From Nectonema munidae (taxonomy: Eukaryota > Nematomorpha > Nectonematoida > Nectonematidae), in the NCBI GenBank assembly GCA_030549495.1, contig JAUIRK010000420.1, positions 2,501 through 66,500 of the forward strand: a DNA stretch of 64,000 nucleotides. Direction: 5' to 3'. Both the position numbers and the translations under genes were made by a program. Every line of letters begins with the position of its first letter. Within the stretch, counting starts at the first letter, position 1. Shown here one piece after another: positions 11,064-23,900 of the stretch. Below the pieces are notes generated by a model, which did no database searches, was not told the DNA's origin, and was given only the letters and a program-made list of their open reading frames with translations.

Positions 11064-12504
11064 ATACTGACTAGTTTTTTCTTAACATCTTTTAAAAATG
11101 TTTATATTTCAATTAATATGAAAGTACCTATAACTTTTCTTAGCTACCAAATCTCTTCTCAAGACGAGCTAAAATAATTTTTCGCTAATACCTTAGAATG
11201 ATATTTTTCAATGTTCTATATTCCAATAATTTTAATAATTAATAACATTTATTAATTATTAAAATTAGAAGGATATTTTTGAAGAAATTTTTGATTAATA
11301 CTTTGCAAACAATTTGCGATAAACTAGAAATAATTGTTTGAAATGGGAGTGTTTATTGAAAATTATTTTTAATTTTTAATGTAAATTACAAAAATATTTT
11401 ATTAAAATATAAAATAGTTTATGCGAAACAGGGTAAAATTTTCCATTTTTGCCAAAATATTTATACAATAATATAGATTCTGGATAATTTCAGACTTTAG
11501 ATACTCAATTTTATTTTTAAACATAATTCGGTGTTTAAAAGATTTGCCCCACTTAAAACAACTTTAAGGCGCATGTTTTGAAAACAAATCGTCTGTTAAA
11601 TGAGTTTTTTATATACATTTTAACATATTTTATTTTATGGAAGACTGGTGCACAATTGTGCTTGAGAGTATAGAAAGAAATGTCAAAAATGAAACAAAAA
11701 TGCCATATTAATTATTTATGAATCTCAAAAAATATATTTAACAAAAGGTTAATCTAATTCTAAAATAATTACTTTTAAAAAAATTGCTTTATTGACCTAT
11801 AAAAAATTTAATAAAGTTATTTAATATATTGGTTCATTACCAATATCAAAAACGTTAAAAAAAATTGTCTTTATTGACTTTAACTGCCTGAATGATTATA
11901 CAAACCGCCCCCAGAAATGGAGCCAGGATGAAAACTAATAATATCGTTTTTAAATTTGGTACTCATTTCATTAACGATACCTATTAAAAATTAAGAAAAA
12001 TAAACAAAGCGGCTTCCTGACCTTATGGGTTTATCCTGCAAATACCTATAATTTTTAGGTCTATTTTGTGAAATAAATTCTTTCTTCTTCCAGAGCCGTG
12101 GCTAACCAAAATTTTGAGGAGGGGGGGGGGCTTAAAGGGGCTGCAACTATACATAATGAAAATAAACACTATAAAATTTCCCTTTCTAGAACCAAATTTA
12201 ATCAACATCGGAAACAAGAGCTAAAGAAGGTCATAAAAATAAGGTGATGAGGATTGAGTAGTATAATTAACTATTCACAGGTCTACAAAAAAAAAATTTT
12301 TTTCTGGCATGGATTTTAAGAACTGTTTTAGATTAATATTTGGGTGCTGAATCCAAATCTAATTTCAGATTTTTCTATCACATCACTTTTTTGTGCTATA
12401 GGTGCACCTTTTTTTTTAAATTTTAATTTTTGAATATATAATGAAATATTCAAGTTTTTTCTTTTTACAGATTGAATTAATAATTCTTGTTAATTTATGA
12501 TTTA
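11064..12504. other. AT-rich intergenic stretch
   Basis: No gene seen. At 12091 a hAT-like tip CAGAGCCGTGGCTAACC followed by a G10 run is visible, and at about 12236-12280 a 40-bp LINE fragment shared with 10533. The short - strand frame at 12217-12023 crosses the hAT-like tip and is not a gene. Confidence 0.6.
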
Positions 12505-14050
12505 ATGATGGCCACAACATCGCTAGGTAAGTGCTCAAATGATCGAGATATATTTTGCTATATCTGTGGAAACTAATTTGAAGACTCAAATGCGCAACAT
12601 CACGAACTTTCATAAGAATGTGTTTCTGGCATACTTTAAAGTACCACTTGGAGACCAAGATAAAAGTTAGGCTCTTTGTGCAAGTTTTGTCTAGAAACTT
12701 TACGGTCATGATCTCAAGGATGCAAAGTTAAACTAAAGTTTAGTGTGCCGGTGGTTTGGAGACAACCCACTAATCATTTGGATAACTGTTATTTCTGCCT
12801 TGTCAAAGTAAAAGGTTTTAATAAGAAAAACATACAGCATTTGCAATACGCAAGTATTCCTTCAGCTATTCAGCCAGTTCCACACAGTGAAGAAATACCT
12901 GTGCCTAATTTTATTAAACTTCAAAAGATTTACGACACAGATCTCAGTTCAACTTCCTCTTTTGAAGAGGAACTGACAGATATTTTTCAAACATATGATG
13001 CAGATCGGGAAAAACCATCTCAATTTACCCATTCTGAGTTAAATGATCTGGTTAGGGATCTAAATCTGTAAAAAAAATCTGTTGAATTGTCGGCTTCAAG
13101 ACTGCTAGAAAAACGAATGCTGGTACCTGGTACAAGTGTCTAGTTTTATCGCAACAGGGTAAAAGAACTGGGCATCTACTTTCATTCAGTTGACCAGCTT
13201 GTTTATAGTACCGATGTAAAAGGGCTACTACTCTATATGAGACTACCGGCATATGATTCAAAAGATTGGAGGTTTTTTATCGATAGTTCATGGTTGGTAG
13301 ATATGTGTTGATCTCAAGATGATTAACTTTCTTCTTGTCCAGCAAGGAGGACACAGAAAATATCCTTTTTTTCTATGCTACTGCGACAGTAGAGCTACTG
13401 AAGAATATTGAAAGAAAAAAGAATGGCCACTTAGACAGCGTTTAACACAAGGAGATATAAACATGATTAATAAACCTCTACTTGACAGAAATAGAATAGC
13501 GTTTCCTCTTCTACACATAAAACTTGGGGTGATCAAACAGTTTGTAAAAGCTCTTGATCACAATGGGCAATGCTTTAGTTATATATGTTCAGCATTTCCT
13601 GGACTTAGTGAAGAAAAAAAAGCCGGGATATTTGATGGAACTCAAATTAGAACGTTGATGAAAGATTATCATTTCCTTGCAACAATGACTAAAGAAGAGG
13701 CAAGAGCTTGGACTACGTTTTGTAACGTCGTGCAAAATTTTCTGGGAAACAAGAAAGCTGAAAACTATAAAGAAATTGTTGAAGAGCTACTTTTCAGCTT
13801 TAGTGGTCTTGGATGTAGAATGAGCATCAAGATTCATTACTTGCATAGCCATTTGGACAAGTTTCCAGAAAATTTAGGAGATGTTAGTGAAGAACAAGGG
13901 GAACGTTTTTATAAAGATATTAAAGCGATGGAAGAACGTTATCAGGGCCGATGGGACTCAAGCATGATGGCAGATTATTGTTGGAGTTTAATGAGAGACA
14001 ACACAGAAGTTGTATATCAGAGATCAGCTAAGAAAAAGCGCTTTAAATAA
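12505..14050 (+). pseudogene. Broken member of an uncharacterised multi-copy invertebrate gene family
   Basis: I recognise the protein pattern, which recurs in many copies in arthropods and cnidarians, but know no accepted name or function. In order: a C-x2-C start (DIFCYICGN, about 12540-12576), a second Cys pair (SLCKFCLETLRS, about 12680-12710), VPVVWRQPTNHLDNCYFC (about 12745-12800), SAIQPVPHSEEIPVPNF (about 12860-12915), LNDLVRDLNL (about 13040-13068), then HIKLGVIKQFVKALD, SIKIHYLHSHLDKFPENLGD and ERYQGRWDSSMMADYCW in the 195-residue frame 13463-14050. The N-terminal two thirds are interrupted several times, while the last 195 residues are open. Paired Cys suggest a metal-binding N-terminus. 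The multi-copy habit suggests a transposon-borne gene. Confidence 0.7.
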
Positions 14051-14316
14051 AGGTCATTTTGCATTGTCGGTTAATTTTTTGTCATGATAATTTTTTCCCT
14101 TGTAAATAAATTTACATTTGACTTTATTTAAATAGATTAAATATAATTCTTTTCTATAGATATATATATATATAACATGAGCAAATTTTTTGAAAATCTC
14201 AAAAACTGACATGATGGCAAAAAACTGAATTCATATTTGAATTCTACGACTAAAACTTGGTTAGAATCCACTAAAAAATCATTCGCCAGAAAAAATCGTG
14301 TTGACCTGCGATAAAA

Positions 14317-14787
14317 CAAAAGTGAAAGAAGAAAATCATTTTATTAACAATATATTATTTTTAGAGTAATAAAGCAATTTACATGTCAAACATTCAGCCT
14401 TCTTGACTTTTCGTTGAAATTGTTCAAAAACTCGAAAACTTTTTTAATGGTCGAAAAACTTCTCTCACAGGATGCAGTACTGATTTCTATTGTTTGAGCA
14501 GCTTGATACTCAAAAAATACTCTAGACAATTTTATAATGTATATATTGAAACTTCCAATGTACAAAGAAAATACTTTTTCACAAGCGCACTTTATTGGAT
14601 CTAATTCATTTAAAACTTATATAAGCTTAAAAAATTGAGTGGAGAGGCTTGGAAAATTGAGTGGCAGAGAGGAGTTGAAGGGGCTCAGATCAAAAATGGG
14701 GGGGGGGGGGGTGCTGAGGTCAAAAATGGTGGGGGGGGGGGGGGGGGGGGGGCAAGCCCCCAAAATAAATATGGTGCGCCGGCCCTG
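14317..14787 (-). mobile_element. Deleted hAT element with transposase dimerisation fragment
   Basis: The right end CCGGCCCTG (that is, CAGGGCCGGCGCACC inward) is a common hAT tip. On the - strand at about 14395-14500 the reading ISTASCERSFSTIKKV is the hAT C-terminal dimerisation motif (SASCERSFS). Two G runs (14698-14711 and 14731-14752, the second 22 G) lie between. The 3' boundary near 14317 is inferred from the copy at 10573, which shares the same edge. Confidence 0.7.
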
Positions 14788-16196
14788 TCTTCTATTAAAA
14801 ATTAAATATTAATTTAGCTATATTAATAGCTAATATTAATTCTAAAATAGGCTATATTAATTTATAAGATTTCATCCTTTTTGATGGTAGTAAACTTTTG
14901 ATAAAATAGTCTAGAATAAGTCAAAATTAAATTTATTTAAATTTTTTTTTAATTTTTATTTTTTAATTTTTATTTCTTTATTTTTGTTAGAGGTGTGTTT
15001 ATAGTCTCCTTATTTTGACAGATTTCTTCTGCAAGTACTTTCACGTGAGAAAATTTTTACTGCTGATACTAACTTGTTTTGACTAATTGTTTCTCTCAAT
15101 AAAGTTGTAATATTCCGGTTTTCTTTATACTACATAATACCATCTTTTACAAATTTTATGATTGACTATCCCTGAAGTAGTTTTAATTTGATACTTGTAA
15201 AGTTTGGCCAATAAAAAGTTTTGGATTAAATTATGCCATTTATTAGCTATATATATGTGACAAAAATACTGCTGTCTTCAATTGATTGGACAATCCTCCA
15301 GGAACTTTTATCCTAAAAATCGTGCTTTTTTCATGTATATGCATCAGAATCGTATCGTAAAAATTTATTACTCTCTGATTCTTTTTTTGTAATTTCTCAA
15401 AGGTTGGATAAACATGGCTGATAAGGGTTCAAAATTTAAAACATTTCAACTTTTAATCTAAATTTTTCCCTATGTTTTATTTTTCTTCCTGTTTCAAAAA
15501 ATATCTTTATATTTCGCTGATTTTTTTCGCATAGAAATTATTTTTTTATATTTGATCCTAAACGTTCTGATTAAAAAATTAATATTTTCTTCTAGTCAAT
15601 TTATTCTTTCAAATTTTAGATTATATTAAGCTTAAACAATAAACATCAAATTTATCAGATTTTGAAATAGGATTGAATATCCTCTCTCTATTTGGATTAA
15701 GTTTCATTAAACTTCCCACATCTTACTATATTTTACTTACACCAAACATTGAATGTGAAGTTTTATTCCACTACCCATTTTGCATATTGTTCGTAATGTT
15801 TGCGATTCAAATTTCATTCATAATTCTTTTATAATGGATGTGTTTCTTAAAATAGTTTATTCTTTTTAATGATCGATATGCGCATGTTGCTAGCTCTTTA
15901 TATCGTTGTAAAAAGTAAAAATTCAACCATATGTTATAACAAAAGTGAATTATCGACACATAATTATCAGAAAATAACCTTATTCTTGGTTTTTTTGCAA
16001 TAAATTATCAAAATATTTTTAAATTTCAAGTCTTTTCTTAAGTAAAATTAATGTTCAGACACAAAAAAATACAAAACTGAATAGTTATGATAAAGTATTT
16101 TGGTTCAAGATGAAAATTTATTCGCAAAATTTACTAAGTATGAAATGGTAACCAAAATAGCAAATGCTAGGGCCTTCATTATAATCATTATAAATC
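14788..16196. other. AT-rich intergenic stretch
   Basis: I see no gene, repeat or RNA here. All frames are short and the composition is uniformly AT-rich. Confidence 0.6.
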
Positions 16197-16424
16197 GTGC
16201 ACGGAAAATTCCCCGAGAGGGAAATTTCCATTTAGAAAATTGCCTTTGACAAATTATGGTATATTTTAGGAATTGTAAAAAGAGTCTTTATTTTCATTAA
16301 GTTAAATATTATATTCTCGGATTTTGAATGTGTCAATTACAATATTCCTCACTGACATTTTTCTGAATGGAAATTTTTCCGCTTGGCAATTATCCAACGG
16401 ACAATTTTCCTATCACCTTATAAA
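16197..16424. mobile_element. Small MITE-like element with GGAAAATT ends
   Basis: Left end GTGCACGGAAAATTCCCCG and right end (inverted) GTGATAGGAAAATTGTCCG are imperfect inverted repeats. Further inside, GGGAAATTTCCATTTAGAAAA pairs with TTTTTCTGAATGGAAATTTTT on the other side. No coding capacity. The target duplication is unclear. Confidence 0.55.
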
Positions 16425-17315
16425 TAAGGACATGTTACATTATAATATTCCCTATTGCCGGATGGTCCTAAAAACGAAGCTATGAACAAATGTTGTGTCT
16501 GGAAAAATTGTGTCAATTTTTTATATTAATAAAAACTACTCCCATTCATGATTTTATGATAATAATGACCAAAATCACATTAAAACACCAAAAATTATTC
16601 TATATATTTTCCCTAACTCGAATCCTAACCCTTTGATAATAATTTATAAATTTAATTATTTATATATTGTTATTGGAACTCGTGACCCAATATTTTTTCA
16701 ACTCATTTTTCCTACACTTGAATTCTCTTCTCAATATTTAGATAAAATATATAAAAATTTCACATAAATTTTTTAGCCATATTCTTTATTCATTAAAATT
16801 ATATTATGAAATTCTAGTCTTTAAAACAAATCAATGAAGCTTTATCTTATCTATTAGATCACTCGTTCTCAACTGGGGTCCAAATCTACCTTATGTTTCC
16901 ATAAAATATTCATAGGGGTCCACAATTAGAAAATAAAAAGGGGAGGTTATAGTGATATTTTGATGTTCCATGCACAATTTCACTTCAGAAAGCTTTTTAT
17001 TACACTTCTATCAGGGGCGCACATCCTCAAAATTATTGGGGGGCAAAAATTTTTTTGTTGCAATTTTCAAAATTAGTGGTCTGGAAATCCACGGGAGACC
17101 AATCAAGCAATCCTTTAAAATAGAATGTATTCAGCGCATACCTAAAGTCCTAAATTTATAAGACTACTTTATATTTTTTTTACAAAATTGGTGAATTTAA
17201 ATACTATACTTCCAGCGAAAATATTTTAATTAACTTTTTTTTCACGCCCCATTTTATTTCTCACGCGACCCACTGAAGGACAGTTTGAATAACGCTGCCC
17301 TACAGCCTACTCTAT
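16425..17315. other. AT-rich stretch with hAT-like tips
   Basis: 16861 (CGTTCTCAACTGGGGTCC) and 17255-17300 (inverted: GGGCAGCGTTATTCAAACTG) look like the two tips of a 440-bp hAT-type MITE, but the ends match each other poorly. No gene. Confidence 0.35.
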
Positions 17316-17316
17316 G

Positions 17317-17465
17317 GGTGGCATGGCAGGTTGGTTGAGATGATGAACTCAGCACGCAAGCCTCTGGATTCAATTCCTGATCGATACGAATTTGTTCATA
17401 GTTTGACATAAGCGGTACATCAGTGCCTTGTCAATGAAAATACACCCGCTTCACCTTACCTTTTA
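17317..17465 (+). repeat. Diverged tRNA-derived SINE
   Basis: Matches the SINE family seen best at 42650 and 54619: GGCAGGTTGGTTGAGAT start (A-box-like), GATTCAATTCCTGATC (decayed B box), then GACATAAGCGGTACATCAGT and a GTCAATGAAAATACACCCGC tail. The oldest-looking full copy in the window. Confidence 0.55.
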
Positions 17466-17689
17466 CTCAAAATTGAAAAATTTGCTACATACATAAAAGA
17501 GAAAGGAAACAAAATAAACTAATAAAGCAATTTTCACTATTTTAAAATGGAACCGTCTGTTTTCAGAATAATTTCAAAATAATAGGAGGCATAAAGAATT
17601 AGTTTATTTGATATTTTCAAGTTTTTATAAGCAGCAAAAGCCAACGTTTAAGTAGCTAACCCTTATAATTAAAAAATTATTTAAACTAA

Positions 17690-18213
17690 CGGTCGACAGA
17701 CATTTCGCCCCATAGACAATTTGCCCATGGACAAATTGTCTCATAGGCTATTTGTTTCATCTATCTTTGCTTATTATATGTGTAAAATTATTAAAAAAAT
17801 TTATATTCTTGTTTATTTTATCTCTATTAAATTATATCAAATTAATCATTTTATCTCTTAATTTTTTAGAATTGTCCATGAGACAAAATGTCTTATGAAA
17901 ATAACGGGGCGAATTGTCCATGAAACAAAATGTCTTATGAAAATAATGGGGCGAATTGTCCATGGCACGAACTGTCTTATGAAAAAAATGGGGTGAATTG
18001 TCTATGGGACGAACTGTCTTATGAAAATAAAAGGGCGAAATGTCCGAGGACCAAACTAACATAAATCAAAGTATACGAAAAAAGAAAATCATTGCGTTTT
18101 TTTAATATTTCGTCTACAAATAAAATTCTGACAGCTGTCATAAATAGAGTACATTTTTAACAACTGAAACATTTTGTTTCGATATATCTTTATTATAATA
18201 ATCAACAAATTTT
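17690..18213. mobile_element. Repeat element with terminal GACATTTCGCCC and 42-bp units
   Basis: Left end GACAGACATTTCGCCCCATAG; near the right side the inverted form is CGGACATTTCGCCC (about 18030-18048). Four 42-bp units lie at 17874-18041. The following 170 bp match 10848-10970 almost base for base, except that this locus has about 26 extra bases. The 14-residue periodic protein frame on the - strand is only the repeat read in frame. Confidence 0.6.
17874..18041. repeat. Four 42-bp tandem units
   Basis: Exact 42-bp period (GTCCATGAGAC...GGGGCGAATT). Being a multiple of 3, it gives a long open repeat frame on the - strand that should not be annotated as a gene. Confidence 0.9.
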
Positions 18214-18548
18214 CTTAAAAAAAGTGATTTGATTATGTAGTGTTACTTATAAAATTTAACAATCGAACATTATAAAAATATCTCTGCTCAAATATTAAGC
18301 AAATAGAGTATTTTTGCTTTTAAACCGAATAGCTAGTCAAAATATTCATTCCCGCAACTAAAAAAATTTCTTGACTTGAAAAAATTAAAGTTTTCAAATG
18401 TTACAAAATGTAACAAACGTAGTAATAAAGATTAAATGACCTTTATTGAAAAAAAATTCTTAGCGCGAGTCTAACAATATTCAATGATATAAAATTGTAA
18501 CGATTGAAAACTATTTTAATTTAACTCTAAATGCAAATTACGCAGAAG

Positions 18549-18748
18549 CAGTGGTATAGCCAAAAAAAAAGTTGATATAAGGGGCACAATTTAAAAACAA
18601 AAAACTTGCGCAACATTATTTATACTTTCTTGATACTTTCATTGTAGGAATTTTCAAAAACTGATATCGCATAAGATGCATGGGGGCACCATAAGGTACA
18701 TAGGAGTGTGGGCACGGCCCCTCATGCTCTAGCCTAGCTACGTCACTG
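18549..18748. mobile_element. 200-bp hAT-type MITE
   Basis: Left tip CAGTGGTATAGCC, right tip inverted CAGTGACGTAGCTAGGC: the well-known CAGTGGCGTAGC-like hAT end. Flanks CGCAGAAG and GAGAGAAG are compatible with a decayed 8-bp duplication. No coding capacity. Confidence 0.7.
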
Positions 18749-19334
18749 GAGAGAAGAGAACTGAATGAGATAAGAAGGCTTAACAAGAGATGAGGGCTTG
18801 AATGAAAGAAGAGAGCTTGACTGAATGTTTGAGTTTTAGGAGAGAGAAATATAATCACGGGGGGGGGGGGGCAATTAGATGGACAAACTTGCCAAATTGT
18901 GCTATGCCTTTTTTACTTTATAGTAGTAATAAATCTCCTTTTACTTTTAAAACATAGCTTAGGACATTGTATAGAGTAGGACATATGAAAGATTTTTCGT
19001 TTGTATTTTTTCTCTTAATTATTGGACATTGATTAATGTTTTTATGAAACATTTCTATGTGGGTGGGGGTCGATGTGAAGACAAATGTTCTACGGGTAAA
19101 AAAGTTTTAAACCGACCTTTCTTCGATAATAATGGGTTATTAATGTAAATGAAGAATTTGCTTTTTTTGATGCTTAATAAATTGTTCACTTTTGTTATGA
19201 TGATTTGCAGCAATATTTGTTGAAGAATATTTATTAAGAGCTCAGAAATATTCTTGGGATTATGCGTACCTTGCTCAGTTTTAACAAGAAAGCTTTCTAC
19301 GTTTAATTATTTTATTAATTTTTTGCTAAGTTGC
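18749..19334. other. Stretch without recognised gene
   Basis: Contains a G12 run at about 18859-18870. Otherwise AT-rich with no supported feature. Confidence 0.5.
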
Positions 19335-19560
19335 TTTTGCTTTGAATCTGCAGCATCAAAATGGTTTGGATAATGATTATTATCTTTCAAAGCTCTTATT
19401 TTTGACTTGCCTTCATTTCTACATCTTGCAAACTTTAATCTGAATTGAAGGTTATTTTTGTATCACGTTCTTTGATCATAGATAGCAAATCTTCTGCTGC
19501 CCAAAAATTGCATTTATATTTATATTTGTTTTTGCAGCGTGTTCTTACTTCAATAGTATT
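19335..19560 (-). pseudogene. Possible FLYWCH zinc-finger fragment
   Basis: On the - strand the reading VRTRCKNKYKYKCNF is followed, after a frame change, by KFARCRNEGKSKIRALKDNN and HYPNHFDAADSKQ. This resembles the FLYWCH pattern (WRCxNxxKYKCxAR ... HNHxPD), which occurs in MULE transposases and in host FLYWCH proteins. The match is short and the aromatic start is missing, so this is a weak call. The + strand frame that follows (19570-19866) is unrecognised. Confidence 0.3.
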
Positions 19561-20557
19561 TGTATCATAATGTGGTTTCAGAAGAAGATTCCAATAAACT
19601 ATACTAGTTTTAAATTCCTCATTAAAATACTCGGTCTGAATGTAGATTTGCTCAATCTCAAAGATAAAAGTGTGGCATTGGGATCTGAAATGGAAGTGGG
19701 GGAAATGACAAATTTGAAAGATGCACAGCTAGAAGATGTGAAAAAAGTATCCAAAGAAGTTTCTGTTATTTCTCATGTTACTATGTCCAACCGTGGCTTT
19801 AAAGAAATTAGGAATAAATACATTCAAAAAATTAGCAGATATGGCACATTTTTCTACTTTAAATAAGTCGAGATTAAAGTGGCCCATACATGTGATGTTA
19901 GTTGCAGAAATTTGGGAATCTAAAAAGTTTGAAAACTAGTCCACAAAATATGACAAATTACTTCAGGGTTAGGGCTAGGTTTTTTTGACAAAACATTGTG
20001 GTCTTGCTTTTTTAACACATCATTCAGTTGATTTTAATGTAATAAATATTTCAAAATACTCTCTTTTGTTGATACTTTCTTTATTATATTAAAATTAACT
20101 GAATGGTGTGACTTTTAACCGATTGCCAACTTTCGTATTGAAATGTATCTATATTATAATTATAGACCAAGGTAAGTTATCATAATTTAAATACTCAGAA
20201 GATACTTTATCTATTAAATTTATATCATCAAAGTTATGCTATTGAAAATATTTTTGTGTTTAGAATTCACAGGACATTTCACCTATATCACTTATTGATT
20301 TCAAAAACTTAACTTTTTTCTTGTATATAGGACGATTTTTGGTAAATGCGGAATGAGTAACTTACTTATTTGTTGAAGAAGCGTATTCCTTTTTTATTCT
20401 CGTCTATGTCTTAAATACATGCAAGTCAGTAGCTTACATTTTGCACTCACTCCTTTGCATACCTATGTCAGAACTTTTAAGCTAACATCCTTTCCGTGGG
20501 ACGCCACTTTAACTATGAGACTTTAAATTTATATTCCTTATCTTTTTTTAGTATTGG

Positions 20558-20989
20558 ATGAGTATTCTTTTTAAAGTTGGTAATGTCTCCCGACTAAAAC
20601 ACTCTACTTTCATAAAGCCAGCTGTTATCCATTTCCCAAAAAATCAAAGAAATCTTTCATGCTTCAACCTAAATGACTATGCATTGCGCTTTATCAAATT
20701 GACTTCCAGTGAAAGTTTTATCCGAATGAGATATTTGCTGAATCCTTCATCCACTAGAAATTTTTCATCCTTTGTTCCTACGGAAGGAAGTAATGGCAGC
20801 TTTGGAGCAAATGAGCCTACGCATATGACTGTTTTGACTCAATCTATGGTGCATGCCTATGAACAAAATGACATATGTGAAGGAGAGTGTCGTTCAATCT
20901 TTAAATTTACTTCATCTATTCACCTGTTAAGAGCTTACTGTATTTTTCATCTGTGCTCATACCATTTTCTAGTTAAAAATGCGACATCG
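20558..20989 (+). CDS. PRODH: PRODH exon 1
   Basis: Encodes residues 1-144 and ends in phase 0 before GTAAGC. The ATG at 20558 is the first Met after an in-frame TAG at 20549-20551. That TAG is also a good 3' splice site (TCTTTTTTTAG), so an untranslated upstream exon is possible. Residues 108-141 (CEGECRSIFKF...LLRAYCIFHLCSYHFLV) match the helix before the PRODH barrel. Confidence 0.85.
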
Positions 20990-23900
20990 GTAAGCTTATT
21001 TTAACTGATTTTGGGTTTTGATCTTTGATCTTTGTTGTTTATAAGGAACGGAGAATAAAAGTTTTTAGGGATTTCAAATTTTGAGTAATGAATGTTTCCT
21101 AGACTGGTATGTTCATTTCAGCTTTTTTGATTTAGGTTATTTGCTTCCCGGTAAGTTGATTTCCGACCGACCATACCTATTCGGCTAAATAAGTCAAAAG
21201 AACAATTATTATTTACAAAACCAGGTATTATCTTGTCAATTTCTTTCTACATATACTTTAAGAATTTAGTTAAAATGAAAAGTTTGCTTTCCGATGATTA
21301 TTATTACAGAAAATATCGAATGCCTAAAAGCGGTTGCGAGGATTTTACATGATTAAAACCAGTATTTCCTTTTTTTCGATACATTTTATAAGTATTGTTT
21401 GTCTTCCAATTTTTTTGTCATATTTTTAATCAATATTGTCTCTGTACAAAGACTACTTCTTTTGCCTTTTTATTTTAATGGCATGTTTGAAATTATTATT
21501 AGTAGATAAACTCCTATTTGTATAAATGAGCCAATTGATGATCTACTTACAAAATAGATTTACAAGGGACAGGATCTGAAAAAATGGCCACAAGCTCATC
21601 ATTACTTCGTTAATAAGTTGGAATCAATAATACTGGGAATCAAAAAACCGCAACCTTAGAACCGAAAGCTGTGTCTTCTTTCTATATTTATTACTAGGAA
21701 ATATGTAGAGATTGTTTTTAAGTTGTATTTCTGAGCAAATCAAAACAAAAGAAAATTTTTTCTTTTATGTTAGAAAATTTAAAAGAAGAGAAGAAACCTT
21801 AAAGTAAGGAAAAGGCCTTTTGAAATATAAAATTCTTGAGATAAGGCAAATAATGGCTTTTATTTGAAAAGTGTCCCCAAATTTTTAACAAGACATAAAT
21901 CATGATACACTGACTCACTTGGCAAACTTGAGAATGCTTCTCGGATACTAGTAAGACAGGAAAAACACATGACTAGTACTCGATCTTACTCTTTCACCAT
22001 CACCCACATCTTTCTAGCTTTTGAAAAATTTCATCCGTAAATCAAATCGCGATTTGCCAACACAGAAAAATTCTGGGTTCCATGAAAATTTGAAAAAAAA
22101 CTTTGTCGACGACACACTTCATGTTCCTTCTTTCGTGTCGTGGCAACTTTTTGTGATGTAACAAGCTCTTTTTACATAATGATTGACTCTTTTATGGGAT
22201 TATACTTTTTTTTTAATTGTAACGCTCACTCAACTACAACTACGAATGTTACTTTAAAAACAAGCCCAGCTGTTTTTAAGTTTGAGAAGACCGTTAGTTC
22301 AAGAAAGTAAAGCATCGACAGTTCAGCGGTATTGCGTTTTGGCGAAACCCCATTCTAAAATAAATGTCATTTTCTATTTTTATTTAGTTAAAGCGTCTCT
22401 TAAAATTTATTTAAGCCTTCTTTTTGCTTCCAATAAAATATAATTAATAGAATGTAAAAAACTTTCAAACTCATTTATTTTAGGATGGGTTCGTTAAAAC
22501 GTCGTAGATACCCACCCACATTCCAGCTCGTAATATTTGTTGACTGACGTCTGGATATTTTATTTATATTTAAAAATTTTGAAATGAGCATCTGTCATGA
22601 ATATCAAAAAGTGATGGAACGCAAGAATGATGTATCTCGTTTGATATTTTTCCTTTTCATGCTAATCATCTGTCTATGCCTCGTGACTTTTCACGTGATG
22701 CAACACACGATCTTCACATCCTTGAAAGCGCTCGTGCTTGCGATGCTGAAATTAGTGTTGTCGTCATGAGAGTTCTTTCATTCATTCACACGTCACTCTT
22801 TCTCTCATGCGAATTAAAACTAAAGATGAGATTTTTTTCATAAGAAACTTCAAAAATGTAGTGCGCCAAGTTCTACTTTGAGAATGGAAGGTTTGTTGGA
22901 GCCATTTCTGGCGCAGGCTCTAAGCAGCCTTATCACCTTTTCTCAATATAAGTGACTGTGTATGTCTCTTATGAATGTGGAACAAACATGGTTGTCTGCA
23001 TTCATCGAATGGGGTTTTCTTTTATCGGTGTTAGTGTGGGGATGAGCGTTCCTTGGAGGAAGTGGGCGAGGCAAACTGGTCTTTTGATCTCCTGGCTTCA
23101 ACAACGTACAATCATTTCTAACGTGATTTAAAGCACTGAAAATTATTATTGCTGCTCAAATGTACGTAATTTTTACCTTTAGATGGCTTTTCCTTAGTAC
23201 TCTCGCTGAACTTACTATCTACATATATTAATCATGTTTATGACATTACTAAGCTAGGTTAACGAAAATAGACATACACAAAAGAAAGTCACAAAAAGTG
23301 ACCTTTATGAATGTAAATTTCTATTTTTTCAATGAATGTTCCAACATGTTGCACTTATTGAGAAATATAACAACAATTGGTGCTCAAATAAGTTTTGCCA
23401 TGTTACTTTTGTGCTCACTTTATTTTTAGTTGAACCATAATTTTACTCTGATGCAATAAATATTTTGTATTTCAGAAGCTATTGAGTTGAATTTTTAATT
23501 GTCTTTTTTGCATATTTTCTTGCATAGTAAAGACCCTCATTCAATGTTGTCTTGTTGAAAATTCAATGCTGCTGTTGTAATATTTGCATTGCATTACCTT
23601 TTGTAGGTTAAACATCCAGCTGCTTTTTTGCCTTTTCTCTAACCTTGCAAAATAAAATGATGTATTACAGAAGCATGGTACATAACAAACCGAGTACTAC
23701 TCCATCATGGCTACTTACGAGGATGACCTTCAAATATAAATGGCCTTTAATTCTTTTCATGTATGTGTATGATCGATTTCTTTGCAAGCGACACACTAGA
23801 TGATTCTAGGCGAAAAGTGACCACTATCTTGCTATGCACTTAAGGCAATTTCACAAGTCAATTACGAAGCAATGATAGTTCTTTCTAATTGGACACTGTT

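Noticed and set aside
12416-12709. 97-residue - strand frame
   Set aside because: It is antisense to the N-terminal part of the broken gene at 12505-14050.
17832-18062. 76-residue - strand frame with a 14-residue repeat
   Set aside because: It is the 42-bp tandem repeat read in frame. The period is divisible by three, so no selection is needed to keep it open.
22584-22769. 61-residue hydrophobic frame in PRODH intron 1
   Set aside because: No flanking splice signals in phase with anything, no recognisable family, typical of AT-rich chance frames.
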